From Serinus canaria (taxonomy: Eukaryota > Chordata > Aves > Passeriformes > Fringillidae), in assembly GCF_022539315.1 (NCBI RefSeq), contig NC_066327.1, positions 124,001 to 188,000 of the forward strand: a stretch of DNA of 64,000 nucleotides, given 5' to 3'. Positions within the stretch are counted from its first letter, which is position 1, and every line of letters starts with the position of its first letter. The notes under the pieces are model-generated. The model was not told the DNA's origin, made no database searches, and saw nothing but the letters and a program-made list of their open reading frames with translations. The position numbers and the translations under genes were made by a program. This document shows, one piece after another, positions 36,306 through 50,379 of this stretch.

Positions 36306-39300
36306 GCATAGCTGCCTTTTTGTTGCCGTTAGCAGGCCCTGCCAGTAGCTGATTGAATCCTGTCAGTTTGTGTCATGCGGAATGCTATTAGGGCAGGGGC
36401 TGCTGTGGCGCCATACTCCCGCACCTGAGCACTGATGTTTCTACTGCAAACCAAGAGTACCCTCCAGTGGACCTGGGCTACACTGTCCAGGCTATGGCTG
36501 CCCTGGACCACTGGCACCTGCCAAAAGTCCAGGTTGATTTTTTGGTGCCCTTTTTGGGTGTTTTTCACTATGTCTCTCAACCAGTACATGACTCTCAAAA
36601 AAAACCAAACCAAAACAAAACAAAACAAAACAAAAAAATAAAATAAAAAACAAAAGTTCCTTTTGTTCATTGCCCCTTTTTTTTTTTGGACTAAATTGGT
36701 AGAGTTGCACATATTTGTGTTCGTGTTGTTGTTTACTCTGTAAATAGAAAATAAGAGACAGGGCCATGAAAGAGGATATTTCCTCCAAATTATGGCCATT
36801 ACTCTTTTTTTTTTTTTTTCACTGTTTTTCACAGTGAAATACAGAGTTTCTGTATTTCCATTTGGTCTTGCACATGTAGCTTATAATGTTTTATTTTTGT
36901 ATGTTGATAAAATAATAGGCATGAGAGTGCTATGCTATACCCATCCTCAACCTAATGGATGATTTGGGGCCTCTTAATCTGCTCCAGAGCAGAAGTACTA
37001 GAAAAGAGTTACAGGCCATTGTATAAACATGAGGTCTCCTGTGTGATACTGCTATTTGGATAAGTGACTTAAACTAATGAATTCTGGTCCTGAGATCTGC
37101 TAATCCAAAGTGTTAAATAAATTTTGTAACCTCCTAAAGGAAAAAAAAATTATGCATCATGATGCAGGAAAATCAGCAGGAAATATGCATTTGCAGCATT
37201 GAAAATAATGGAGTTTAGTCCAGTTAGTTTAGTCCTTAGTAATATGCAAAATTATGGCAAGAGTTGTAAGTGGAACACACCAAATAATAAAATGCAAGTA
37301 GAAGAGAGTGAAAAACAATATTCTTCTGGTTTAGGTGAAATCTGGATGTGCTAAGAACTTGTCTGTGAGATGGGAATTTTACCGTTTTCTCTCTGAATCT
37401 GTAGTTTGGCTTTTGGAAGTTATCTGTTACCTCTGGGCAAAGTTACATTCTTATTTATATATGATCTTTTTCTCCAATGTGAATACAGTTGCCTGTGTCA
37501 TGCTGTGCTAAGATACATATTTGTTATATTGCTGGACTAGAAATGTTGTGTTCAGTGGTTCTGAATCAGGTTAAGCTTCCATGAAAGGCGCTGACTGTCA
37601 AACTGCCAGTTTCTACTTCTGTGAGATGCCAAATAAAGTCTCTTTAAATCAAGCTCTCTGCAGTTCACAGCCACTTAAATAAACGTTTCATGTTGTCTGT
37701 GTGATGTTTTTAAAATATAGCAGATGACTTTGTAACCACTGCACAGAAAATAAATAATTGATGACATTTATGGCAATCAAAGTGTAATTTCTGCTTGCAT
37801 TTTCATGATGGAACATTTCATACAAATAATTTTTTTTCCATATTTGTGCATAGAAAAGATCTCTGTAGCACTGTGGAGTGAAAAATTCTACTGTTAAAAA
37901 TTTGTTTGTTTCTGGGAACTTCATTCCCAGAAATGGATGCTTGTGAATACTTAACGAATCATTGTGAATTATTAGGGAGGCTATATGTGGATGTTGAGTG
38001 TTTATTTGCCCAGGCACTCTTCGCTTCTGTTCTGTATTTGTTGTTTGGTTGTAGCATACCTTAATGAAGCAAATTTACTAATAGTAGTCAAGGATTTAAA
38101 AAATATTTTTATGTCCAGATCATTTGGCCATGTTGCAGCTTCTGCGTTAGTGTTATCTTAGTGAAAGAGCAAACTGTCCTAATAGGAAAGGAATTATGAG
38201 ACGTGAATAAAAATACATTTCACCATAACTGATGATATGGGTTTGGATGCTGCTGGTCCTACTTGTATGTGATCAAAATTTAATTTGATCAGGAAACAGC
38301 CTAACAACTGTACCAGGCTGCCTGTTGTACCATCAGTAGCTACTGATGCCATAACACCTGAGCCACACAACAGTGGCACAGCTGGGTTGGGTCAGCCTTA
38401 ATACATGTCTTCTTGCTGCCAGAGGCATGCTGCTGACTCCAGGATCCTTTTGGTTCCTTTTGTATTTTGGCTCTCAGACTTTCAGTGGACTGTAGTGCTT
38501 CAAAATTTACAAACACAAAGTAGTGTGCAGAATTAGCAGATTTTCTGATGTGCTAGTGTCCTTGCTCTAATTTCCTCTAAAAAGACATAAAGAGAATGCT
38601 TTTTTGATTATTGATAAAGCCACTGAAAGAATTCCTTCTTCATCTGAAGAGAAATCCAGAGTTGAAGGTTGCATAACATATTTTTTTGTTTTGTTTGAAG
38701 AGCCTCATTCAAAAGCTTGTAGTCCTTAACCACGTATGTTTGCTGGTAAATGGACTGTAGAGGACTGTGAAGCCGTATCTATGCCTTCATGACAAAATTC
38801 AAAATTTCTTGCATTTTGACTTTTGATGTCGTTATTCTCAGGAAACTCAGTACCAAGCTCACTGTTCCTGTGCAGCATAAAAAGAGGGATAGCTTAGCAT
38901 TTAGGTTCCAGCTTGCCTCTAGTAAGTAAGCAATTCTGTGACTTAAAATGAGAGGGTACCAAGGAAGTAATGGAAAAGAGAGGCTGTGTGGGGCGACAGG
39001 CAAACCTTTTGCAGAGAACAGTGCCTGGTGGGTTACACAAGAAATAGCTTCTCTCTTTTCATTGCCTTCATTCCACGAGCCCTGAGCTACATGCAAGGGA
39101 TAGGTGTCACACTCAGCCTCTTTCTGAAATGGAACAGCAGAAAGTAACAGCTTTATCTCAATTAGATATGAACTAGGAAGCTGCTGGGAGTTTTGGGAGG
39201 AAACATGTTTGTCTGATACTTTTGGAACTCTAATCCCACAGTAGCTGTCTTTCCATGTCCTCTTGAGGGACAGAGGGAGCTCAGCCAACAAGAGGCATTT

Positions 39301-42300
39301 CCAAAACTCCCATTTGTGCACATCTCCCACTGCTGTGGGAAATTCAACTTCAGCAATGTTATCAAGGGAGTTTCATATTGCTCCACTCATCCTAAAACTG
39401 CAGGTGTGTCCATCCTCAGCTCTTATTCCCCAACCCTTTGGAAGTTGTACTTTCAAGTATGCACAGTGCTTGTATCACTTGAGAGAAACAAATGTTGGGG
39501 ATTGAAGTCAGAAAGAAGGTTTAAAGCTGTGCAAGCTGGCAGGGTCTATCTATTGCAGGAATCCTCCTTTCTCATTGCAATGTAACCAAAGTGGAGTTTG
39601 TGACAAATGCGGTGAAAACCCTTTGATACATAGTCTGGCAAAGCCCAAACCCTTACCAGGCTGTCCTAACAGTGCTGTGCTTTCACCCACCAGTGTAAAT
39701 AATTAGCAGATTCTATAAATTTTTGTATTTATGGTAAGCTGCTGCTACAAGATAACAGGGTGAGAGGGGGTGATGGTGGAAATTACTGCTTGTGGTTCTG
39801 CAGGAATATATTTTCCAGTCAGCAAGCAGTATTTCAACCCTCACTCTACCCTGCCCTATGAATATAGGTTGACTATTTATTGTTACAGCAGCATTTGCAG
39901 AATTTCCTGCTCAGTAAATAGCAAGGTTATACCAGGCTTTGTTATCCAAAAAGAGCTCTGCAAGAGCAAGCCTTGTAGAGTTTTGGAGAGGATTATTGTC
40001 TTGAAGACAAAGTCATCTTTTGGGTTTTATTCTGTTTGGGTTTAATTCTGTTCATGTTCAGACTTGGTAGGGTGAGAGCATGACAGAACTATAACCATGG
40101 CACAGCTGAAATAATGGTCTCTCATCTCAGCTCTGTGATGCTTGAGGTGTTACTTCAGAAAAGCCCATCCTCAGGTCTGTACCCTTGATGCAGTAGGTTT
40201 ATTTCTGAAGGGGGCTTTGGCTTGTACTCTTATTTCATAGATATAGAAGCTGAGGTAAAAAGCAAAGAAAATGAACCTTTGGCCAGAAAGTATATCTTCA
40301 GCAAAGCTGTGTGTAAGTCTCTAATGAAAAGTTCCAGATCTTGCAGCCAGGCTTAAGAGTATTGTTACCCTTTGTTTGGCTTTTGCTGGGTTTGGGTGGA
40401 CAAGAGAACAGCATGCTGCACTTTGGTGTATTTGTTATAATGAATATTATGTATTATAATAATTGTTTCATTACATTCAAGGACTAAGCTTTCAATAGAA
40501 CACAGCACTCAGAAAACTGCCTGCTTTTAGTCTTATCTAATTTGCCTGAAGCAATAGATCAAGTGAGCATGGGTGATTCTTTAGCTACACAGGTTTTGTT
40601 TATTATCTTTTCCCATTAATTGCTTTTCTTTCCCTTCTGTCTTCAATAATGAAATTAGAATGAAAAATGATAGAATTTAAAAGCACTCCCAGAGTCAGAT
40701 ACAGCAATCATTTGAAGATGTTGTAAGTTTATGCCTCACACATAAACAAAAGAGCTGTATCAATGCCTGTGGTGTGCCATGTCTTTGAACGCATTTTCAG
40801 GCTTGGCAACAGGGAGGTCAGATTTGCCCTCTTGGAGCAGAGCTGGAAAAACATCATTCTATCAGCCTTCTTTTAAAGGCAATGAATGAAATGCTGGATA
40901 TATGTAAGATTATAATTTACTCAGTGGTGTTGTCTTAAGGGTCTTTAGAAACAATTGAGCCATGTACAGTCTGGCCTGGGAGTTTTGGGAGTTTAGTTTC
41001 TTGCTAAAAGTCTAGAGGACCACAGGAAGTGGTACTTGCTGTAAGAGGCATGCTCCAGTATTGGTTATTATGAACAGAATTGCTCATTCCTTCCTGATAC
41101 TAGAACTGCCTGTCTGAAGAGCTCTTGCTTAAATATAAATTACATCCTTCAGAGTCTTTCAGATAGGCTGTTATTCATCTGGTTGCTAAAAAAAAAATTG
41201 CAGAAATCCCCTGCTGCAATTCAGTAGATTTCCCTCAGCTGTTTTTGATATTTGTAGCCATAGTTTTTGGGCATCTCAGTCTTTAGCAAGCTCATCTTAT
41301 GTGGGTGTTGTGACAAAAAGAAATGCTGCTATTTCTGCATTGGTGAAAAATAAAAATCATCACACAGGGTTTGTGTTCTTGAGGAGGGCAGCTTTGATCC
41401 TCCCAAGTTGTGGGCCCTTTGTTCTGTCCCCTGCAAGATTCTCTGTTCTTTTGACCATAATTCTGCTGTCCAGGCCCTGAAGCAGCTGTTTTCTATCATA
41501 GGTTAATTCTATGGCATGTTGACCTACTGTGTAAAGTCAGCTGTATTTTTTACAGGGTGTTAAATCCTAGAGCTGCTGATACTCTTTCTCAGGATTCAAA
41601 TACCCATAATTCTCCTTCTTTTACTTCCATTTTGAATAAAGTAAATTGAATTCACAAAGGGTGCTTCAATTTTGACTGAAGACCACCAGAATTAGGAACA
41701 AGTGGGTGTGATGCATAATACAGCAATCCAAATGTCATTTACTAACTGTTATATAAAACATAGATAAACTTGAGAGTGGGGACTTAGAGAAACCCTTGCC
41801 TGTTTTTGCAGAAGCTTTGCAGCTGTGTAATTTTCTTCTGTGTAATCTTTCTAACTGTGCAATCCCTAAAATATTGTTTCTTGGCCATAAGTACTGCTCT
41901 ACTGGGTTAGCTCAGATGCCCTTTAGTCTCAGTAGCCTGTTTTGGGTGACGTGGATATCAGATGCCATAGAAAGGCTGTTAGAGCATGGCAATCATATCC
42001 AGGTACTCCTTTCAGTAAACTCCTAATCTCTAGAGGTTAGTAATCTAGAAATGTATTGAATTCTAGAAGTAAGAATTTAATTGGACTTCAAGCGCTGCTT
42101 TTTTTTCTAAGAGGATTTTTGGTCACTTTTTGACCTTGTGTGTATTTATTACCTGCAAAAGCTGTGGGAAGGATTTTCCCAGCTTAACTACATATTATCC
42201 AGTGAAATACCTTCCCTGTGCTCAATCTCCTGTCTCAATAGGTTTCTTTGATGGCTTATTCCAGCTTAAAAAATTTGGTTAACTTTTGTAGTCTAAGGTT

Positions 42301-44201
42301 TTCTTGTCTGCACTGAACATAAAAAACTCAACACTGTGGCCAGGGGTTGTGATAAAAAGGGACATACAGAAAGGGACAAGCTACTCTTGGGAGGCAGTTG
42401 GACTGATCTGTATGTAAAACAATTATTGCAGGCTGTTGTAGTAGTTGGAAAGCAGAGCAGTGGTGGATACTTCTGTATGGAGAGGGTTTTGAAAGATTGG
42501 TAGATGAGCAAATGTGATTTTTGTGGAAGGATTGCTAGGCTGAATGTGTTTTCTCCATCTCATTCACACTCAGAAAGATTTGGTGCCATCTCCTTTTGCC
42601 CTGACCCATGTAAAGGTGTGTGGTTTCACATGCCTTCAAGTGCTAGAGCTGACAGAGAAACAGTCTGTTAGATAATTTCCTAGCGGAGAAGCTCCAGGTA
42701 CTAGGAGCATGACCTTTTTATTTTAATTTCTCCTTGCTTACCCCATGAGCACATACTTATACTCTGCAGCTAGTCCCTCTTGCATGTCCTCGGCCTGGGA
42801 GTTGGGAATTCCTAGATGTTTGGAAGGCAGAAAGCAGTGCTCTCTGCAGTCTGCATGCTGTAAGCCATCCTGGTGGAAAGAAAAGGTTGCCTGAGGGGTT
42901 AGGACAGACCTTTCAGCACAACCTGAAGTACCCTGGAAGAGGCTATGCTTTAGCAGTCCTGGCCTATGCTCTCTAGGGCACAGGCTGAGCTTACACTTGG
43001 ATTTTAGGCTGTTGATTGCAACAGAGCAATTGTATTTCTTGTTAGGCCTTCTAGGGAGTAAATATTTGATTCAGATCACTTTGCAATTTGAACAGGGAAC
43101 AGAATAAGGCATGAGGAAAGGGTAATAAAAGACTGAACCTCATTTTTAAATAATTCAGCTGAAGCATAAGTTAATAGTAATAAGAGCAAAGGCCTGAATG
43201 TAATGCAGTAGAGACACACTTTAAGCTATGCAAACCAATGCACTTTGCATTGAAGTGCCAGAACCATGGGAACCCTGGAAATCCCTCACACCCTGCACAG
43301 CACCTTCAGGGCAGCAACCAGGATGGGCCAAGTGTGGCTCACTAGGGAAAGCAGTGATTTGCCACTGGGGTGAGAAGGACATGGTGTCCAGAGACTTCCC
43401 TGGGGCTGGTAGCTGTGCTGGCTGCAGCGCTAGCTGGTCAGGCACTTTGTGGTTTCCTACAGCAGAGGGTAGTGTTACCTGTGTATGAAAATAGAGACTG
43501 CTTTAAAATGATGGCTCTATACAGCCTGCTTACTTCAAGCTAGCACAGAGTTCTTAAACATTTATGGCAGATGTATATAGGCATCTTTACAGCTTTACTG
43601 AAAAGATTTTTTTCTGTGAAGAAAATACACAACCCATTAGTTCTTTAACTCTGTACCACAGTGCTGATATTTGGCTTGTAAAAGTTCTCAGGCTGCTATT
43701 TTCTGAGAGCGTTCCTGTATAGTAGCTTCTTCTGGCAGCATTTTGTCTTACTGCTTTATTTTTGGGTAGAATTTTATTTTTCTCAAATGTCACACCTTTT
43801 ACAGAAATACATTTCCTCTGATGACTGCCACCCACATGCATGAGAACAAATTTGCAGTATAACCTAATTAAGGACAACTGTGTAATTATTGTTCCCAGAT
43901 ACTCAGCACCCCTGGTAAGTGATTCTGGGATCTCCATCCTGGCATGAAGCTGTGGGCAGGAACCCCCCATCCCACATATTCCCTGGTCCTGCAGCCTCTG
44001 GGTGGTGCCGCACACAGAGAGGCCCGCTGATGCTGTGGTGCTCCAGATGATGGCAGAGGACCCTCTGTTGGTAGATGGTTTTTGAGGAAAAACTGATGGC
44101 TCTCAGCCATCTAAAGGCTGAAGTTCTTGAGCCAAGGTGTGTGCCATGTCCCTTAGGCTTCCTGGATGCCTCTAGCATCAGCCATATCTTTACTGGGCTA
44201 A
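36306..44201. other. Long non-coding stretch
   Basis: Includes a short protein-like plus-strand fragment near 36435-36595, AAAAC-type low complexity at 36598-36652 and T-runs near 36677 and 36805. The rest is unremarkable intron-like sequence with no gene that I can support. Confidence 0.55.
36598..36652. repeat. (AAAAC)n low-complexity tract
   Basis: Runs of caaaa repeats grading into aataaaataaaaaa. Confidence 0.85.
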
Positions 44202-44206
44202 CAGGG

Positions 44207-45987
44207 TGTTGTGGTTTGACCCTGGCCAGAAGTCAGGAACCCACAAAAGCTGCTCGCTCAACCCTCTCTGCAGCTGGACAGAGGGGAGTATATAGAATTA
44301 AAGGTTCATGAGTTAAGAACGGGGAGAGATTGCTCACTTAATTCCATCAAGGGCAAAACAGTCTCAATTTAGAGATCTAAAGTAAATTGATTGCTAACAA
44401 AATCAGAGCAGGATAATGAGAAGCAAAACAAGCCACTAAAAACACCTTCCTTCTATCCCTCTCTCCATCCAACTTTAACTCCTACCCCAGCAATAGATGG
44501 AGGCAGGAAATGGGGGTTATGGTAAGCCCATCACCTGTAGCTTCTCCCACTGCTCAGGGACAGAAGTCGTTCCCCTGCTATACCATGGGGTCCCTCCCGC
44601 AGGAGGCAGTTCTCTGAACTTCTCTGATGTGGCTTCATCTCATAATGAGTAATAGTTTGCTGTAGTGTGCTTTTATACTTTGTAATAAATTACAATACTT
44701 TGAAGTAGATTGGTTTTTGTATCCTGTAGTTTTCCCAAATAGTTTACCCCAGATTGTACCCCCTTTCCCTTTATCTATTTTATCCCTTTCCCTTGATGAG
44801 ATCATCCCCAAATTCCCCCCCCCCGGCTCTCTGTCAATCACTCAGCATCCCATTCCCTCCATCTAGAAGCTTCGGTCCAAGATGTTGAGTGATTAGCCAG
44901 ACGCCAGGGGTCAGCCCCCCGAGACTTGTTTTATACGCTGTCCTAAATGTCTATCCCTTAGTGCCCATCCCTTTGGGTCATTTATTGGTTGGTAAAATGT
45001 TATCTACTTTTGGTTTCCACCTCCCATTAAATGTAACCTTGGCACATTATACCCACAATACATTATCCCGGGAGGCTCCCTAAGGTATAGGAGCTCCCCT
45101 GGCTCCTGAATAAAACCTTGGATTAACCCCTGCTAATAGTCGGCCCCTTTCTTCCACCAATGTCTCTAGTGTCTCCTCTGCTGCAAAGGTGACTGGCCTA
45201 GCTGCCCTCAGCACCCTCGGGGCATGAGAAAGTGCCTCCCCACATCAGCCGTGTTGGAGTTGCCCCCCCACCCCAGTGTCTGCTGACTCGGACCTGGCCG
45301 GGGGTTCCTGAGAAGGCTCCCAGAAGTACAGAGACAATAGTTCCCTCCGACCTGCTGCAACTTGAGTCTGTCCCATGGGTAGCAGTCCTCCCAAAACTTC
45401 TGTGGTATGGGTCACTCTTCCACAGGGTGCAGTCCTCTAAGGACAGGCTGCTCCAGCCTGGGAGCAGGGGCCTCTCTTCATGGGTCTCCCACTGGATCAC
45501 AGCCTCATCCAGGCATCCATCCACTATGGCATGGGTACCTCTCCATGGGCTGCGAGTTGATCTCTGCTTCCGTGGATCTCCATGGGCTGCAGGGGCACAG
45601 CTGCTTCACCATGGTCATAACCATGGCCTGCAGAGGAATCTTAGCTCTAGTGCCTGAAGCACCTCCTCCTTCTCCTTCTCCACTGGCCTCCGTGTCCCCA
45701 TGTTGTTCTCCTCTGTTCTCCCCATGTTTTCTCTATGTTGTACTCTTCTGTGACTGTAAATTTACAACTGTGCCACAAACTTGGTTTTTCTTACTTCTTA
45801 AATATATTATCACAGAGGCGTTACCATCACTTCTAATTGGCCCAGCCTTGGCCAGCGGCATGTCCATCTTTGGAGCTGCCAGAGATTGGCTCTATCAGAC
45901 ATGGTGGAAGCTTCTAGTAACTTCTCGCAGAAGCCACCTCTGTGGCCCCCCCACTACCAAAAAGAAAAGCCATGGAAAACAAATACA
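44207..45987 (-). mobile_element. ERVL-type solo LTR interrupted by a nested LTR
   Basis: Starts TGTTGTGGTTTGACCCTGG and ends AAATACA, with a 5-bp target duplication CAGGG (44202-44206, 45988-45992). Minus orientation is supported by a CCAAT box (gggccaattag) and TATA-like atatatttaag near 45800-45850 at its right end. The body carries repeated 'catgggctgcag / catgggt' blocks typical of a long avian ERVL LTR. Removing the nested element leaves about 1.1 kb. Confidence 0.88.
44658..45336 (+). mobile_element. ERVK-type LTR nested in the ERVL LTR
   Basis: Begins TGCTGTAGTGTGC and ends CAGAGACA, with a 6-bp duplication ATAGTT (44652-44657, 45337-45342), as for class II ERVs. A plus-strand AATAAA in ctcctgaataaaacc at about 45108-45113 gives orientation. 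It inserted after the surrounding ERVL LTR. Confidence 0.85.
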
Positions 45988-45992
45988 CAGGG

Positions 45993-48503
45993 AAACGTGG
46001 CATTGTCAAGGCAGGAATAAATATTAAAGCTGAAAGCCAGCTGTTTTAAAGTAATGTAAAAAGAAAGTCAAACCAGCTTCATAGGTAGCTTTGAGAAAAC
46101 TAGTTCCACATGTTGAAATTCCCTAGATTTTTAGGGGTCTATTTATATTGGAAAGATGGATCTGTTGTGTCTTCTTCTGTGATTTTGAGCAGATGTGACT
46201 TGGCCTGTGCTGAAGGACATGCAGACATGGGGCATGACTAGACCTTTTTTCCTGCTCTTGGTGTCTGAATATCACATAATGGCAGTTAAATTGGGAACAG
46301 GCAGACTCAAACATCTTGAAGGTATTTTCCAACTGAAACTATTCTATGGTGCTGTGAAAGATGACACACTGAGTTCTTAATCTGATTGAGTGTGGCAAAC
46401 CATTGTTTGGCAATTATTTGCCTTGATTTGTAATTTATTTTGGAAATTCTAAGTCATCCCTAGATGTGATTTTTCTGTATCCAACAGTGTGCTTGGAAGA
46501 AATATTGTCTAAGGGCTAAGAGAAAAAAAGAGTTTGTACAAATCCATTAATGATTTCTGTGGGATGTTTTAATGCCACAAGGCAGGCATCAGATCGGGAA
46601 GAGTGGAATATAAACTGAGAGTGTCCCTCACTTTCATCCACAGATTTCTTCAAAGTTGTGAGAGCACCACCTTACATACATTTACATTGCCCAGTAGAGA
46701 TGGCACTGATTTTTATTCAGAAATCAAGTACTGTACAAAAAGTTTCAGGTTAAAAACAAACAAACAAAAAAATCTGTTGGCAACTTCATGATCCTTCACC
46801 AAGGTTTCACCTAGCAAGCACTTGTAGTGCTGAAGATCCTGTAGCCATTTGAGGTTTTTCTCTTCATACAAGTCGCAAGAGTGAGATTTTCAAATTGTAT
46901 GTCAAAAGGCAGGACTGAGGAAATGATGACATATGGTTTCATTTGTTTGCATTTAAATGGTTTCATTATTTATGGTTATAGTTTCATTATTTAGCATTTA
47001 AGATTTGAAAGATATTTTAACTCTTTCTTTCCTTTTCATCTTGTTAGCTTTGAAATTGCAACATCACTTTTAAAATGGAATGCAGTCATGCATATTTTCT
47101 TCATATATTTTTATCTTGATTATGCCCCTCTTTTGCTCCATTTCTTATTTTAGATTTTGATTTTTTAAATTTAAAAATTAAACTATCTTGATGCCAAATT
47201 TGGTGCGAATCATGTTCTGAACACCTTCTTTAAATATATTGTCTATCAACTTTAATTATATAATTGCATATTTTTGTCTCTGTTTATGTGATTATTTTAT
47301 TTTAAACCTGAATTTAAACACTGGTGCTCAAAGAATAAGAGAAATTAAAATGAGTAGAAACAAAACCAAAATGCAGATAAACTTGTAAACCTTGTTGAAG
47401 TAATTTTCTGTTTTGCAAGAGAGGTGCTTGGACTCCGCATACATGGTGTCAGTCTGCCCATGACACCGAGTAAAGGTGCAAAGGGGTTTATGTAACATTG
47501 TTGTCATGTGGCTGTAAGCTCCCAGGGCTGTAAGTGATATGTCCCAGAGAGCTGCTGTACATCTCTGCCCTGCTGTCTTCCCATTCTACCTCACTGTAAT
47601 GATGCCTTTATGCTAAAATACAATTGCTGGTTCTGTGGCCAGTTCTGTGGAGTTTGGTTTTGTTTTCTGAAGAGTACTTGGAAAAATTCATGACCATGCA
47701 AATAATACCTGTAAAAAGTCTGTACCTATCATGTAATCTTTCAAAGCTAAATGTTTATTTTCCTAGAGCAAATACTACCCTCTAGTACTGAAATTTTACC
47801 ACGGGGAGCAGCTGAGCCTGCTCTGTATAAACCTCAGTTCCTCAGGCAATGAGCTATTCTGTTACAGTTGGAGACAGTGGTAGCTCCAGTCCCCTTGGTA
47901 AGCATAGGCATCCAGGGGAGTATTGCAACCACAATCTCTCTGTGTGTTTCTAGAGCATAAAAAATTGTCTAAACAACAAAGTCTGTGTAGATTGCTGGTG
48001 GATAATCTTCAAAGTTGTCTCCTGCCAGAGCAACAGGGAGAAGACTGTCCTGCTTGTGCAAGAAAGCAGAAAATGCTGAACTGGATTCAGATTTCTGTTG
48101 ATTTGTGCCTGTACTTTGCTCCTTGTATGATTTGCTTATCACTTTCTGCATTTGTTTTATTTTTCACTCAGTTCTGAACAGTTTAGGTATCGTGCAAAAG
48201 AGGAATTTGTTGACTGAAAAGTGAGAAAGTAGAATTCTCATCTGCAAAGTTTTGAGCAAAGCTGGTAATTTTTGCCAGGAGAGATCAAAAAGTTCCTTTG
48301 AGAGGCTAAACAACCCAGCTGCCCAGAGAACGTCCTAGAAAAACATGCTTCTTCCCCAGGATGTCCCTGTCTGTTGTCCTAGATGACTTTCATCTCTTCT
48401 TAATTGCATCTGCCTGTGTTCTGTCATGTAGCTGCCAAGCAGGATATTGTTTTCTAATTAATTTCACACTTTACACTTCATTAATATTTAATTTCTTCCA
48501 TTT
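45993..48503. other. Non-coding stretch
   Basis: No gene or recognised mobile element. Confidence 0.6.
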
Positions 48504-48508
48504 GGCTC

Positions 48509-49469
48509 TGTCACGATCCGCTCATACGAGCAGGGAGTCGTGATGGTTCGTTTTACTGATCTCAGAGTGCAAAACAACATGGAAAGGGGATTGCAGTATC
48601 AATCAAAACAAATGCACTTTTTATTGAATGAAAACAGCAAATGAGATAGAAGGATTAAGAAAAAGAGAGAGGGAGAGAGAGAGAGGGGATATAGCTACCA
48701 AACATAGAGACTAAGTCCTTTGGTCCAGTCGATGGAGTTTGCCTAGTCATGTCGGGAAGATCTCGAAATCTCTGGTTAACTCAGGGGTTTTTATTACGAT
48801 AAACCATCACAGGGGGAACAGGTTAAGTCTATTGAAAATTGCGGAGGGGGGAAACAGATAGAATAGATAGAATAGAACAATATAGAATAGATGTAACAGG
48901 TAGTCCATATTCTCAGCAGCAGGCGAGAGCCATTGTCTTCTTGGTCCAATGGCCACACCTGCAGGCAAAAATCTCGCTTTGGTCAGGTCAGCTCCTCCAC
49001 ACACCTCCCCCAGGTTAGGGGTTTCAGTCTCAGTCCTTGGGAGGGGGAGAGCTTCTCCATATAGGGGTCTCATGTCTCAGTCCTTGAGAGAGTGGCTTCT
49101 TCCATCTCCATCTGTCATGGTGGTTGAAAAACAGATGAGGGGTCTTCCATGGGGGGACCACCAAAGGTTACCCCAGAAAAGTCCAACCAGGCCAAGAGGT
49201 AGGGAAATTCACAAGCTATTGGAGGAGGAACCTGAAGCAGGTGCAAGCATTCAGGGCAAGTCATCACCCTTTACCAGGCTCCATGTTCCATGGCAGCAAA
49301 CACACCTGCAAACAATAGCTTGGCAAACCAACAGGGTTCTCAGGATCTTGGCAAGCAACCATCTCAAGCAAGGCCAGAATTCCAACCAGGGTCTTTTCGG
49401 TAGTCCCAGTTTCTGTCCTTTCACGACGATTTTGAGGCAGATGAGAGAAACTTCGGACAGAGACTTACA
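48509..49469 (-). mobile_element. Solo LTR, minus orientation
   Basis: Starts TGTCACGATCCGCTCATACG and ends AGACTTACA. A minus-strand AATAAA (tttattgaatg on plus, near 48620) lies near the 3' end. GGCTC flanks both sides (48504-48508, 49470-49474). A second GGCTC after a CA at 49276 is an alternative end, so the right boundary is not certain. Confidence 0.72.
48658..48689. repeat. (GA)n-rich tract inside LTR
   Basis: Runs of gagagag with interruptions. Confidence 0.8.
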
Positions 49470-49474
49470 GGCTC

Positions 49475-50379
49475 TAGCAGTCATCCTCTGTGGTTCTGCT
49501 GACCATAGTTATGCTCCTTTCATAATGAAGAATAAAGAAATAAACTCAAGGATGGAGAGGAGGAGTCATGCATTGCACAATGAGAAGGCACAGTTGTGCT
49601 ATCAACTATACGTCATTTCCACAGCTTTCTCCAGTCTTGCATTCCTTGAAATTCAGGTTCACTCTTTCTTTCTATGAGGTTCTGCTTGTAATTCTGTTTG
49701 GCCAGGATACTGATGAAACACAGAATCTGTGTCAATAACTGGGTTCATTGAAATTCATTAACTTTGCAACTGACCTTCAGAGTAATTTCCACCAATCTTT
49801 CCTGATTTTATGTTAGGTCAGCAAGTCCTCTTTTTGTTACTCATTAAGTTCAGTGAAATTTTGTTTTGAAGCTTTGTATTCCTTCACACCCATAAAAGGA
49901 AACAGAAAATGCAAAGCTGATACCAATTAAAACCACTACAAGTTTCTTTCTGCATAAGTGTTTCTTTCTGCATAAGTATGGAGACATCCTTTGGCAGGCT
50001 GTGTCTTGGCATCAAGGAGAAATGTCTGCTCTTGCTGCAGTAACTCAGCTGTTTTTGAAAGGGTCACATCAATGTCCTCTTTGTGTAAATTTGATTATTC
50101 ATATACAAGTTTCTGGTTTATGTTCATTTGAACCTAAATATATGACCCAAGTTTTCCAAAATTCATGTGTACAAGTGTAATCTTCCAATTACAAACAAGA
50201 CAGTGAAGTGACTGCTGCCATGAGCCTGGAGAGCTGGACAGAGTGTGAGCTGTGGTGTCTGCTGGCTAAGTTTGAAATATGCTGAGGAAATCATGACCTG
50301 AGATGCTTAGAACTGCTTGAAGGGTTTTGAAGCCACATTCTATGGGCTTTAGAAGCCCACTGTGATCCTCTGCTTGGCT
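49475..50379. other. Non-coding stretch
   Basis: No gene recognised. Contains an 18-bp tandem duplication (tttctttctgcataagtg) near 49943-49979. Confidence 0.55.

Noticed and set aside
45232..46027. Plus-strand frames of 141 and 206 codons
   Set aside because: They read antisense through the ERVL-type LTR; its repeated catgggctgcag blocks keep frames open.
48509..49276. Alternative right end of the 48.5-kb LTR with GGCTC duplication at 49277
   Set aside because: A second GGCTC at 49470 follows ...TTACA and the sequence up to it still looks like LTR; the shorter version is kept only as an alternative.
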